From NCBI GenBank assembly GCA_021772055.1, contig JAETNR010000011.1, forward strand, positions 1 through 64,000: 64,000 nt of DNA, written 5' to 3'. The notes beneath the pieces are model-generated. The model was not told where the DNA came from and did not search any database. It saw only the letters and a program-made list of their open reading frames with translations. This document shows, piece by piece, positions 30,876-39,152 of this stretch; positions within the stretch are counted from its first letter, which is position 1, and every line of letters begins with the position of its first letter. Both the position numbers and the translations under genes were made by a program. This stretch comes from Blautia sp. (GTDB lineage Bacteria > Bacillota > Clostridia > Lachnospirales > Lachnospiraceae).

Positions 30876-32150
30876 TCAGAGATTTTTAAAATGGAATTGT
30901 TTTTTTCCGGAAGCATAGTCTCCCACGATCTGACCGTTTCCAAAAAGCTTGTATTTATAGCTTACCAGTCCATCCAGACCTACGGGGCCCCTTGCATGAA
31001 GTTTTCCTGTACTGATTCCCACTTCTGCACCGAAACCATAGCGGTAGCCATCTGCAAAGCGGGTGGAGCAGTTCTGGTAAACGCCCGCTGAATCCACCAT
31101 ACTCATAAACAGCCGCGCATGCTCCGCATTCTCCGTCAGGATACAGTCTGTATGATGAGAACCGAATGTATTGATATGTTCGATTGCCTCTTCCACATGA
31201 TCCACCAGCCTGACTGCAATCTTATAATCCATGAATTCTCTTCCGAAATCCTCCACCTTTGCAGGAACGCAGTCAATCAGCGCCATCACTTCCTCAGTTC
31301 CCAGAATCTCTGCTTTTCCCTCCAGGGCTTTTTTCAGCTTCGGAAGGAATTCCTTTGCAATGCCTCTGTGAACAAGGAGGGTTTCTACAGTATTGCAGGC
31401 AGCTACATACTGGGTTTTGGCATCGCAGATAATCGGAAGGGCTTTTTCCTGGTCTGCCTGTTCATCCACATAAATGTGGCATACACCGTCTGCATGTCCC
31501 ATAACCGGGATTTTGGTATTGTCCATAATATAGCGGACAAAACTGTTGGATCCTCTCGGAATCAGAAGGTCCACATAGCCGGCACATTTTAAAAGCTCTG
31601 CGATTTCTTCCCTGTCTTCCAGCTGAAGGAGACAGTTCTTGGGAAGACCCGCTTTCAGGACAGCCTGATAAATCAGGCCGAACAGAGTTCTGTTGGTGCG
31701 TGCAGCCTCACTGCCTCCTTTCAGGATCACACAGTTTCCGCTTTTTACACAGAGAGTGGAGATTTGTACAAGGGCATCCGGTCTTGCTTCAAAAATGATT
31801 CCCACAGTTCCGATAGGGCAGCTTTCTCTGTATAATGTCAGGCCCTCATCCAGTTCTCTTGCAAGCTGTGTGTGAAACAGGGGATCCGGAAGCCGGATCA
31901 GATCCCGAATTCCGTTTATCAGAACCTGAAGCTTATCCTCATTCAGCTCAAGCCGTTTTAAGATCGGCGCGGACTTTCCGTCCTTTCTTGCCTGCTCCAT
32001 GTCTTCTGCATTAGCCCTGAAAATAAGCTCACGATTTTCTTCCAGACTATGCCCGATTTCTTCCAACGCCTGGTTTCGGGCATGCTCTGTCTGGGATGCC
32101 ATTCTGGCTTCTGCCTTTTTTACTTCTTTTACCCTTTCTAATACGCTCAT
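30876..32150 (-). CDS. proA: Gamma-glutamyl phosphate reductase
   Basis: 424 residues, the normal ProA length. Recognisable are SCPIGTVGIIFEARPDALVQI, GGSEAARTNRTL, the VAACNTVETLLVH segment with the catalytic Cys, and FGAEVGISTGKLHARGPVGLDGL near the C-terminus. It reduces gamma-glutamyl phosphate to glutamate semialdehyde with NADPH in proline synthesis. The partner kinase gene proB, usually adjacent, is absent here. Start: ATG 32150 with GGAG eight bases upstream; the longer frame overlaps the end of the EndoQ-UvrD gene. The gap to that gene is 100 bases and no terminator was found in it. Confidence 0.96.
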   Translation of the reverse strand: MSVLERVKEVKKAEARMASQTEHARNQALEEIGHSLEENRELIFRANAEDMEQARKDGKSAPILKRLELNEDKLQVLINGIRDLIRLPDPLFHTQLARELDEGLTLYRESCPIGTVGIIFEARPDALVQISTLCVKSGNCVILKGGSEAARTNRTLFGLIYQAVLKAGLPKNCLLQLEDREEIAELLKCAGYVDLLIPRGSNSFVRYIMDNTKIPVMGHADGVCHIYVDEQADQEKALPIICDAKTQYVAACNTVETLLVHRGIAKEFLPKLKKALEGKAEILGTEEVMALIDCVPAKVEDFGREFMDYKIAVRLVDHVEEAIEHINTFGSHHTDCILTENAEHARLFMSMVDSAGVYQNCSTRFADGYRYGFGAEVGISTGKLHARGPVGLDGLVSYKYKLFGNGQIVGDYASGKKQFHFKNL

Positions 32151-32250
32151 ATTTTCTTCTCCTGTCCTTTTGTTCAAAGCCGCGCCCATTCCAAGGCGTT
32201 GATTTATTTGCTTTATCCTATCATATCCATTGGCTGATTTCAACTCTTCC

Positions 32251-35200
32251 TTACAGGAAATCAAAAAGGCTTAACTGTCTGGCTGCCTCTATTGCCTTTG
32301 GCTTTCCTGCCGTCCTTTTTTCGATATCCGCTTCGGGAAGTTCGGCCAGGAACGGGGATGGCTCCCCTGCATAAGTGAGGATAAGTTCCTCCTTTGCGCG
32401 GGTCATTCCCACATAAAAAAGCCGGCGCTCCTCTTCCTCATCAGCCGGATTCTTTTCCCTTTCCAGAGGGATTTCTCCTTTTCCCATTCCGTATAGGATC
32501 ACGGCCGGAAACTCCAGCCCTTTTGCCCCGTGAAATGTCATAAGGGAAACAGTATCTGCCTGGTAGGTTTTTCCGCTGCAACGTTTCAGATCCCCTTCTT
32601 CTCCCAGAAGAAGAGCTTCCAGAAAGTCCGGCATTGTCTCATAGCAGACAGCCATGGCGGCAAGTCTGAAAAGCTCAGGGCAGTCTTCCTTTTCCAGGTC
32701 TTTCATCCATTCCTTCAAAAGCCTGGCAGGTTTTCCCCGCTTCCATTTCTTTTTGTATTTTTCAGCCAGATTTTCATAGATGGATTCCCCAAGTCCACTC
32801 TCCTCCAAATCCCACAAAAGCCGGATTGCTTCCTTCCGGGAACACTTCAGAACGGAACCTTCCAGGGAGCGGAAAAAGGCAATCGTTCCCTGTACCAGAG
32901 GGTGGGCAAGGAAGTCTTCTCTTCCCCTCACAACATAGGGAATACCCTCCTGGCTGAGACACTTCTCCAGGAGCTTTGCCTGGTGATGTGTCCTGTATAA
33001 AATAGCAATATCACGGAAGGAATAAGTCTTTTTATCCTCCCGGAATATCTCCCGCTGTTCTGTATCCAGCATGTCGATTCCACCCATAAGGCGGCCGACT
33101 TCTTTGGCAGCAAAAATAGCCTCGGACTTCTTGGACCTGGTACTTGCTACCTGTACGGGAACCCCTTTCTCCATGTGGGGAATCAGAACCCTCGGTTCCC
33201 CGGGATTATGGGAAATCACCTGTACTGCCGCCTCTGCAATGGAGCCTGTACAGCGGTAATTTTCCTTCAGATTAATCACCGTAAGATCCGGATAATAAAG
33301 CTTTAGCTTGTCAAAACACCGGGCATCTGAGCCGCGGAAACCATAAATGGACTGATCCGGATCCCCGATGACAAAAAGTTCTCTTCCATGAGCATTCCAT
33401 GCCCGGATCAGATTCAGCTGCAAAGGGCTGATATCCTGAAATTCATCTACCAGAAGATAGGGAAGCTGCTGCTCCTCTTCCTTTGCCTTATCCAGTGCTG
33501 TCAGCAAAAGATCATCAAAGTCGTTCCAGCCTTTCTCCTTTAATCTGGATTGATAAGCAAAAAATGCCGGCTCCGGTTCCCTGCATCCTGCTTTCCATAA
33601 GGAAACCCGGCGCAGAAGTTCTCCGGCAGGGATCTCCAATCTATACTCAGCGCAGATCTCTCCGGCAATTTCCCTGATTTCCTCCTGAGATGCCGGATAC
33701 AGATCCAATCCGCTTTTTTGAAGCAGCCTAAGGCTTATGGAATGAAAAGTCCCGATATTCATGCGCTGAATGCTTTTTCCATTTCCAAGCCTGGCTGCAA
33801 GGCGTTCCTTCATTTCTCCCGCAGCCTGATTGGTAAAAGTCACTGCTGTAATCTCAGAAGGCTTTACTTTTCGCTGCTCCAAAAGATAAAGAATCCTGGA
33901 TACCAGAGTTTTGGTCTTCCCTGTACCCGGGCCTGCGATTACCGCTACGGCACGGTCAATCGTTTCTACAGCCTGCTTCTGCCCTGCATTCAGCTCCTCA
34001 CCTGACAGAATACGTTCTTCTGCTTCATCCCCTTTTGAGATTTCTTCCCGATTGTCCCCAGCATCCGGTTCTGCCGCTGTTTCTCTATCCTCGGTCTGCC
34101 ACTGTCCCATTCCTTCAAACAGGCTCATCTGCCCGTCCGGATTTTGGATCTCATCGTTTTCAAACAGCCGGATGGTTCCGTATTCTCCGTCAAATCCGGG
34201 GCGGCGGATCACTTCCCCGGCCCGCAGGCGGCGGATTCCCTCTGCTATGAGATATCCCCCTTCCTTGCGGATATCTTCCACCGGGATTTCCCGCAAAACA
34301 GAAAACTCCGGGCCTAAGGAAGCCAGCATTCTTTCATAGTCTTCCCGCACTTTTTTGCTGGCGGAAGAACGCCCTGTGGAGGCAGCGATCACCTCAGGCA
34401 GAGGCACCAGATTCTCAAAAGGCCTGGCGTTTTCTTTCACAAAACCATCCTCCCGGTCTGAAAGCTGCACGATTCTGTGGTCCACGCCCATGGTAAGCCT
34501 TTTGCCGCAGACAGGACATTTTCCATGATACTTTTCTGCTTCTTTCGGGCTTAAGCAGATATGGCACTTCCGGTGTCCGTCATAGTGATATTTGCCTTCC
34601 TCCGGAAAAAATTCAATGGTTCCTTCCAGTCCTTTTCCTTCCTGAACAGCAGCCGCAAGTCCCTGATAGGACGGTTCAATATTCAGAAGATTCGCCTCCC
34701 GTCCAAGCTTTGCAGGAGAATGGGCATCGGAGTTGGAAATCAGCCAAAACCGATCCAGTGCGGAAATCCGCCAGTTCATCAGAGGATCTGATGACAATCC
34801 TGTTTCCAGTGCATGAATATACGGCGTCAGATCCTCAAAGCACTCTTCTATAGTATCAAACCCTGACATGGCACCAAACAAAGAAAAATGCGGTGTCCAG
34901 ATATGCGCCGGAACCAGGATTCCCTCCGGACAGATTTCCAGCATGATCTCCAGAAGGTCATGGCAATCCAGGCCAAGAATCGGTCTTCCGTCAGAATGGA
35001 TATTTCCGATGGTTTCCAGTTTTCTGGAAAGCTTTTCTGCATCCTCAAGGCCCGGAAGAAGAATCAGACTGTGGACTTTTCTTGTTTTGCCGTTCTTTTT
35101 ATAAATGGAACTGATTTCTCCAGTGACCACAAACCTTGGAGAATCTCCGGAAAAAGCCCTTGCCTCGTTAAGGACATGCTCCTCCTTCAGCTTATACAGG

Positions 35201-35385
35201 CCATCCTCCGCCATTTCCAGCTGTTCCCTTAATTCCTCCCTCCATGCAGGATGGGTAAAATCCCCGGTTCCCACAATGGAAATTCCCTTTTTTCGTGCCC
35301 ACAGATCCAGATGTTTCGGAGTTCCCTCCTTGCTGGTAGCCATGGAATATCTGGAATGTATATGCAAATCCGCAATCTGTCTCAT
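32251..35385 (-). CDS. Endonuclease Q-like PHP nuclease fused to UvrD-family helicase
   Basis: 1044 residues. Residues 1-400 look like endonuclease Q, which nicks 5' of deaminated bases: PHP-metal motifs DLHIHSRYS, GTGDFTHPAW, DCHDLL, VPAHIWTPH and SNSDAHSPAKLGREA; a four-Cys zinc site CHIC...CPVCGKR near 273-296; and STGRSSASKKV plus GEVIRRPGFDGEYG. Residues about 455-1035 are a superfamily 1 UvrD helicase: AGPGTGKTKT near 483, VDEFQDISPLQ, GDPDQSIYGFRG, LKENYRC, VSLMTFHGAKGLEF and LFYVGMTRAKEELIL. QMSLF (419-423, in the linker) and QLSLF (1037-1041, at the extreme C-terminus) match the beta-clamp motif. The start overlaps the dinB stop by four bases. Confidence 0.92.
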   Translation of the reverse strand: MRQIADLHIHSRYSMATSKEGTPKHLDLWARKKGISIVGTGDFTHPAWREELREQLEMAEDGLYKLKEEHVLNEARAFSGDSPRFVVTGEISSIYKKNGKTRKVHSLILLPGLEDAEKLSRKLETIGNIHSDGRPILGLDCHDLLEIMLEICPEGILVPAHIWTPHFSLFGAMSGFDTIEECFEDLTPYIHALETGLSSDPLMNWRISALDRFWLISNSDAHSPAKLGREANLLNIEPSYQGLAAAVQEGKGLEGTIEFFPEEGKYHYDGHRKCHICLSPKEAEKYHGKCPVCGKRLTMGVDHRIVQLSDREDGFVKENARPFENLVPLPEVIAASTGRSSASKKVREDYERMLASLGPEFSVLREIPVEDIRKEGGYLIAEGIRRLRAGEVIRRPGFDGEYGTIRLFENDEIQNPDGQMSLFEGMGQWQTEDRETAAEPDAGDNREEISKGDEAEERILSGEELNAGQKQAVETIDRAVAVIAGPGTGKTKTLVSRILYLLEQRKVKPSEITAVTFTNQAAGEMKERLAARLGNGKSIQRMNIGTFHSISLRLLQKSGLDLYPASQEEIREIAGEICAEYRLEIPAGELLRRVSLWKAGCREPEPAFFAYQSRLKEKGWNDFDDLLLTALDKAKEEEQQLPYLLVDEFQDISPLQLNLIRAWNAHGRELFVIGDPDQSIYGFRGSDARCFDKLKLYYPDLTVINLKENYRCTGSIAEAAVQVISHNPGEPRVLIPHMEKGVPVQVASTRSKKSEAIFAAKEVGRLMGGIDMLDTEQREIFREDKKTYSFRDIAILYRTHHQAKLLEKCLSQEGIPYVVRGREDFLAHPLVQGTIAFFRSLEGSVLKCSRKEAIRLLWDLEESGLGESIYENLAEKYKKKWKRGKPARLLKEWMKDLEKEDCPELFRLAAMAVCYETMPDFLEALLLGEEGDLKRCSGKTYQADTVSLMTFHGAKGLEFPAVILYGMGKGEIPLEREKNPADEEEERRLFYVGMTRAKEELILTYAGEPSPFLAELPEADIEKRTAGKPKAIEAARQLSLFDFL

Positions 35386-36641
35386 ATTTTTCCCTCTTTT
35401 CTAACAATCCTGTCTTTGACTGAACTGTTAGTATCTCTTGAATCCGGGTTATTTATATCCGAAATTTTCTTTTCTGCTTCCAGCTCGGCAGCGGTTTTAA
35501 TGATTTCGGAGCCATATTTCTGGCGCAGCTTGAACAGCTTTTCATTCAGCTTATCTTTTTTATCATTCTTCTCTATGTTTTCCATGTTCCACAGGGAAAT
35601 CTGCTCTTCCTTTGTCTGGGTAAAATTCCCTACCCCCACTCCCACAAGGCGGATGGGAGCAATGGTGATCCGATCAAGCTGCTTTACTGCTGCATGGTAA
35701 ATATCTTCCATCCGATTGGTTGGCTCTACTGTCTCAGAGCGGGTAATCCCCCGCATGGTGGCATAGGTGATTTTCAGGGTCACCGTTTGTCCGTACAGAT
35801 GGGCTGCCTGCAGCTTCAGGCTCAGTTCTTTTGAAAAGAGCAGCAGGTAGCTTTTCAGATATTCCAGATCTACGGAATCATGCTGAAAGGTATGCTCCCT
35901 GCTGATGGATTTCGCTTCCGATTCATAATAGGGAACCACTTCCCTGTCATCAATTCCCTTCGCCATCTCCACAATCTGCTGTCCCCTTTTGCCAAACACC
36001 TGGATCACCCGCTGCTGATTTTCTAAAATGTCCCGCACCCTGTAGATTTTCATCTGGTGAAGCTTCTCGGAGGATTTCGTTCCGACGCCCAGAAGCCCCT
36101 CAATCTTCCGGTCGATCACAAGCCTCTGGAAAAATGCCTGATCCGGAACCTCAAAGAAACCATCCGGCTTCTTTTCTTCACTGGCAAATTTCGCTGCCGC
36201 TTTGCTGTAGCCGATTCCCACGGAGCAGGTAAGCCCCACCTCATTCCGCGTCCGTTCCTTGATCTTCCAGGCAATTTCCGATGCGCCTCCAAAAAGCTTC
36301 ACTGTACTGGTGACATCCAGGTAGCCCTCATCCAGGGACAGGTACTCAATAACATCCGTATAAGTGCTCCAGATTTCATGAATGGCTCTTGACGCTGTTT
36401 TATACTTGTGCATATTAGGATGCATATAAATCCCATGAGGACAGCGCCTATATGCCTCCTTAATATTCATTGCTGACCGGACACCATATTTCCTGGCCTC
36501 ATAGCTGCATGTGGAAACCACCCCCCGCTCTGTGGGAAGGGCACCGATGATCAGTGGCTTTCCCACAAGGGCCGGATTGTCTCTGCTCTCTACAGAGGCA
36601 AAAAAAGCATCCATATCCACATGTATGATCTTTCTATTCAT
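35382..36641 (-). CDS. dinB: DNA polymerase IV (Y-family, translesion)
   Basis: 419 residues. Palm motifs: HVDMDAFFASVE (metal Asp near 8 and 10) and LSLDEGYLDVT with the second metal-site Asp-Glu (the usual SIDEAY is here SLDEGY). The little-finger domain follows and carries QISLW at residues 347-351, a beta-clamp-binding pentapeptide. The enzyme copies past damaged bases without proofreading. Start: ATG 36641 (MNRKIIHVDMD) with AAAGGAG 13 bases upstream, slightly far; the longer frame from 36674 has no ribosome site. The gene is coupled to the EndoQ-UvrD gene downstream and lies 33 bases after a HAD gene. No LexA box was found near. Confidence 0.96.
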   Translation of the reverse strand: MNRKIIHVDMDAFFASVESRDNPALVGKPLIIGALPTERGVVSTCSYEARKYGVRSAMNIKEAYRRCPHGIYMHPNMHKYKTASRAIHEIWSTYTDVIEYLSLDEGYLDVTSTVKLFGGASEIAWKIKERTRNEVGLTCSVGIGYSKAAAKFASEEKKPDGFFEVPDQAFFQRLVIDRKIEGLLGVGTKSSEKLHQMKIYRVRDILENQQRVIQVFGKRGQQIVEMAKGIDDREVVPYYESEAKSISREHTFQHDSVDLEYLKSYLLLFSKELSLKLQAAHLYGQTVTLKITYATMRGITRSETVEPTNRMEDIYHAAVKQLDRITIAPIRLVGVGVGNFTQTKEEQISLWNMENIEKNDKKDKLNEKLFKLRQKYGSEIIKTAAELEAEKKISDINNPDSRDTNSSVKDRIVRKEGKI

Positions 36642-36674
36642 TGTTTTCCACCAACTCCTTTCGGATCGGTACAT

Positions 36675-37331
36675 TTATCTGCAGAACTCTTTTTCCAACA
36701 TGTCTTTTACCTGCACTAAAGACGGCAGAATACAGAAAGCCAGATGTTCCATCTCCTCTGTAGGCTCTGCCAGGTCCGGAACCATGATCGGTTTCATACC
36801 CGCGCGATGTGCTGCACGGATTCCATTATAGGAATCCTCTATTGCATACGCCTGCTCCGGCTTCACATGCAGAGCTTCACACGCCTTCAAATAAATATCC
36901 GGTTCCGGCTTGCTTCTTTTTACCATATCACCGCAGATTACCTGGTCAAACAGAGCAAGCAGTCCCCCTTCCTCCAGTTCCCGGCAGACCAGTTCTCTTC
37001 TCGTGGAGGAAGCAACAGCCGTCTTTATCCCCTGATTCTTCAGAAACAGCAGCAGTTCTTTGATTCCGGGCTTCTGCGGGAGTTTTCCTCCTGCTGCCCG
37101 TTCATGAAAGAGAACCGCCATTTCTTTTTTATAAAGCTCATAGGGAAAATCCTGTCCGTAATAATTCAGAAAAATTTCCCGGCTTGCTGCAGCATTGGTT
37201 CCAAGGCAGTCCCTGCAGACATCCTCAATATGATCCATCTGATGGCGCGCCGCTACCTCCGCCCAGGTCTCCATCACCAAAGCTTCCGAGTCAAAAATCA
37301 CTCCGTCCATATCAAAAACCACTGCTTCCAT
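36675..37331 (-). CDS. HAD-superfamily phosphatase/phosphomutase
   Basis: 218 residues. Motif I is VVFDMDGVIFDSE, motif II AVASSTRRELV, motif III RSKPEPDIYLKA and motif IV IEDSYNGIRAAHRAG, with a helical cap domain, as in beta-phosphoglucomutase and related sugar phosphatases. The substrate is not predictable. Start: ATG 37331 with AAAGGAG nine bases upstream; the frame extends ten codons further. It lies 54 bases after the ABC exporter genes and 33 bases before dinB with no terminator, so it is probably co-transcribed with the exporter, dinB or both. Confidence 0.9.
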   Translation of the reverse strand: MEAVVFDMDGVIFDSEALVMETWAEVAARHQMDHIEDVCRDCLGTNAAASREIFLNYYGQDFPYELYKKEMAVLFHERAAGGKLPQKPGIKELLLFLKNQGIKTAVASSTRRELVCRELEEGGLLALFDQVICGDMVKRSKPEPDIYLKACEALHVKPEQAYAIEDSYNGIRAAHRAGMKPIMVPDLAEPTEEMEHLAFCILPSLVQVKDMLEKEFCR

Positions 37332-37385
37332 TCTCCCCTGCTCCTTTCCAACTCTTTTCACAGTTTCCCGGCCTTGCTCCCCACA

Positions 37386-39152
37386 TCAGGCAGTTTCCTC
37401 AAACTGACTGTTATACAAATGAGCGTAAAAGCCGTTCTCTGCCATAAGAGAATCATGGTCTCCCTGCTCAATAATGTGCCCCTCTTTCATCACCAGGATC
37501 ACATCTGCCTCACGGATCGTAGAAAGGCGGTGAGCAACGATAAAGCTGGTCCTGCCTTCCATCATGCGGGCAAAGGCTGCCTGAATACGGATTTCCGTGC
37601 GGGTGTCAATGCTGCTGGTCGCCTCGTCCAGAATCAACATAGGAGGCAGGCAGAGCATCACACGTGCAATACACAGAAGCTGCTTCTGGCCCTGGCTGAT
37701 ATTTCCCCCGTCTTCCGTGATGATGGTATCGTAGCCGTCAGGAAGACGTTTGATAAAGCTGTGCGCATAAGAAGCTTTTGCTGCCGCAATGATTTCCTCC
37801 TCTGTGGCATCCGGCCTTCCGTAGGCAATGTTTTCCCGGATTGTTCCCGCCTTCAGCCAGGTTTCCTGCAGAACCATGCCATAGTTCTGCCGAAGGGAAT
37901 TTCTGGTCACATCCCGGATATCCCGGCCTGCAACCTGAATGCTGCCCCCGTCTACATCATAGAAGCGCATTAAAAGGTTGATCAGGGTCGTTTTTCCGCA
38001 TCCCGTAGGCCCTACAATGGCGATTCTCTGTCCTGGTTTTACATCCAGGGTAAAGTTCTCGATCAGAGGCCTGTCAGGCAGATAGCGAAAAGATACCTGT
38101 TTCAGGCTGACATGCCCATCGCTTGCCAGAACTGCGTCCTTTTCTTCCACCTGGTCTTTTTCATCCAGAAGCTTAAATACACGGTCAGCACAGGCCATGG
38201 CATTCTGAAGCTCCGTTACCACGCTGGAAATTTCATTAAACGGCTTGGAATACTGGTTTGCGTAGCTTAAAAAAATACTTAACTGGCCTACGGTAATTCC
38301 CCCTGCCACTGCATACAATGCACCGGAAAGTCCCACAGCCGCATACACCAGATTGTTGACAAACCGGGTACAGGGATTGGTAAGGCTGGAATAAAAAACA
38401 GCCTTCAGGCTCGTCTCCTGGAGACGGGCATTTACCTCATCAAATTTTTCCAGACTCTGCTTCTCATAGCCAAAGGCCTGCACTACCTTCATTCCTTCCA
38501 CCATTTCGTTGATATAGGCCGTCTGCTCTCCTCTTACAGACGTTTGTCTCTGGAAATGCCGGTAAGTATGCTTTGCAATAAAGTTCGCCACAAAAAGGCT
38601 TAAGGGGGTCAGCCCCACCACCACCAGAGTGATCAGAGGATTCACCGATACCATAAATCCCAGAGTTCCGATAATGGTCAGCACACCGGTAAATAACTGG
38701 GTGAACCCCATCAGAAGCCCGTCTGCAAACGTATCCACATCTGCGATCACCCGGCTCACCAGATCCCCTGTAGGATGTGCATCCAGATAGGAAAGGGGAA
38801 GCCTCTGGATCTTCTGAATGGAAGCATTCCTTAAATCTCTGGATACGCAGAAGGTGATCTTATTATTGCACACTGCGATCACCCACTGAGCCAGGGCGGT
38901 AACAGCAGTTGCAGCGGCAATGGCGATTACCATTTTTTTTACGCTTTGAAAATCCACTTTTCCCATGCCGACCATCTCATCAATGGCATCACCGCAGAGA
39001 ATAGGGACCAAAAGCTGTGCTGCCACACTCACGGCAGCACATAAAAAGCTCAGAACCAAAAACGGGGAATACGGCTTAATAAACCGAAGGATCCGCTTCA
39101 TGACTTGTTGATTTTCCTTCCGTTTTTCCTGGGATATCTTCTTGCCGGACAT
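37386..39152 (-). CDS. ABC exporter half-transporter, subunit B
   Basis: 588 residues: six membrane segments in the first 330 residues, then an ATPase. Walker A is GPTGCGKTT near 382 and Walker B LILDEATSSID with the canonical catalytic Glu. The signature is degenerate, SQGQKQ in place of LSGGQ. With its partner it should form a heterodimeric MDR-type exporter; the bad signature here pairs with the partner's non-catalytic Walker B to make one degenerate ATP site, as in TM287/288 and BmrCD. The substrate is unknown. Its ATG overlaps the partner's stop by one base, and GGGAGG lies seven bases upstream. Confidence 0.93.
   Translation of the reverse strand: MSGKKISQEKRKENQQVMKRILRFIKPYSPFLVLSFLCAAVSVAAQLLVPILCGDAIDEMVGMGKVDFQSVKKMVIAIAAATAVTALAQWVIAVCNNKITFCVSRDLRNASIQKIQRLPLSYLDAHPTGDLVSRVIADVDTFADGLLMGFTQLFTGVLTIIGTLGFMVSVNPLITLVVVGLTPLSLFVANFIAKHTYRHFQRQTSVRGEQTAYINEMVEGMKVVQAFGYEKQSLEKFDEVNARLQETSLKAVFYSSLTNPCTRFVNNLVYAAVGLSGALYAVAGGITVGQLSIFLSYANQYSKPFNEISSVVTELQNAMACADRVFKLLDEKDQVEEKDAVLASDGHVSLKQVSFRYLPDRPLIENFTLDVKPGQRIAIVGPTGCGKTTLINLLMRFYDVDGGSIQVAGRDIRDVTRNSLRQNYGMVLQETWLKAGTIRENIAYGRPDATEEEIIAAAKASYAHSFIKRLPDGYDTIITEDGGNISQGQKQLLCIARVMLCLPPMLILDEATSSIDTRTEIRIQAAFARMMEGRTSFIVAHRLSTIREADVILVMKEGHIIEQGDHDSLMAENGFYAHLYNSQFEETA

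Noticed and set aside
36642-37385. LexA box for the dinB operon
   Set aside because: No GAAC-N4-GTTC-like palindrome was found in the intergenic stretches around the HAD and dinB genes.
36744-37973. Long plus-strand frame of 409 codons
   Set aside because: It is antisense to the HAD and ABC exporter genes and lacks any domain.
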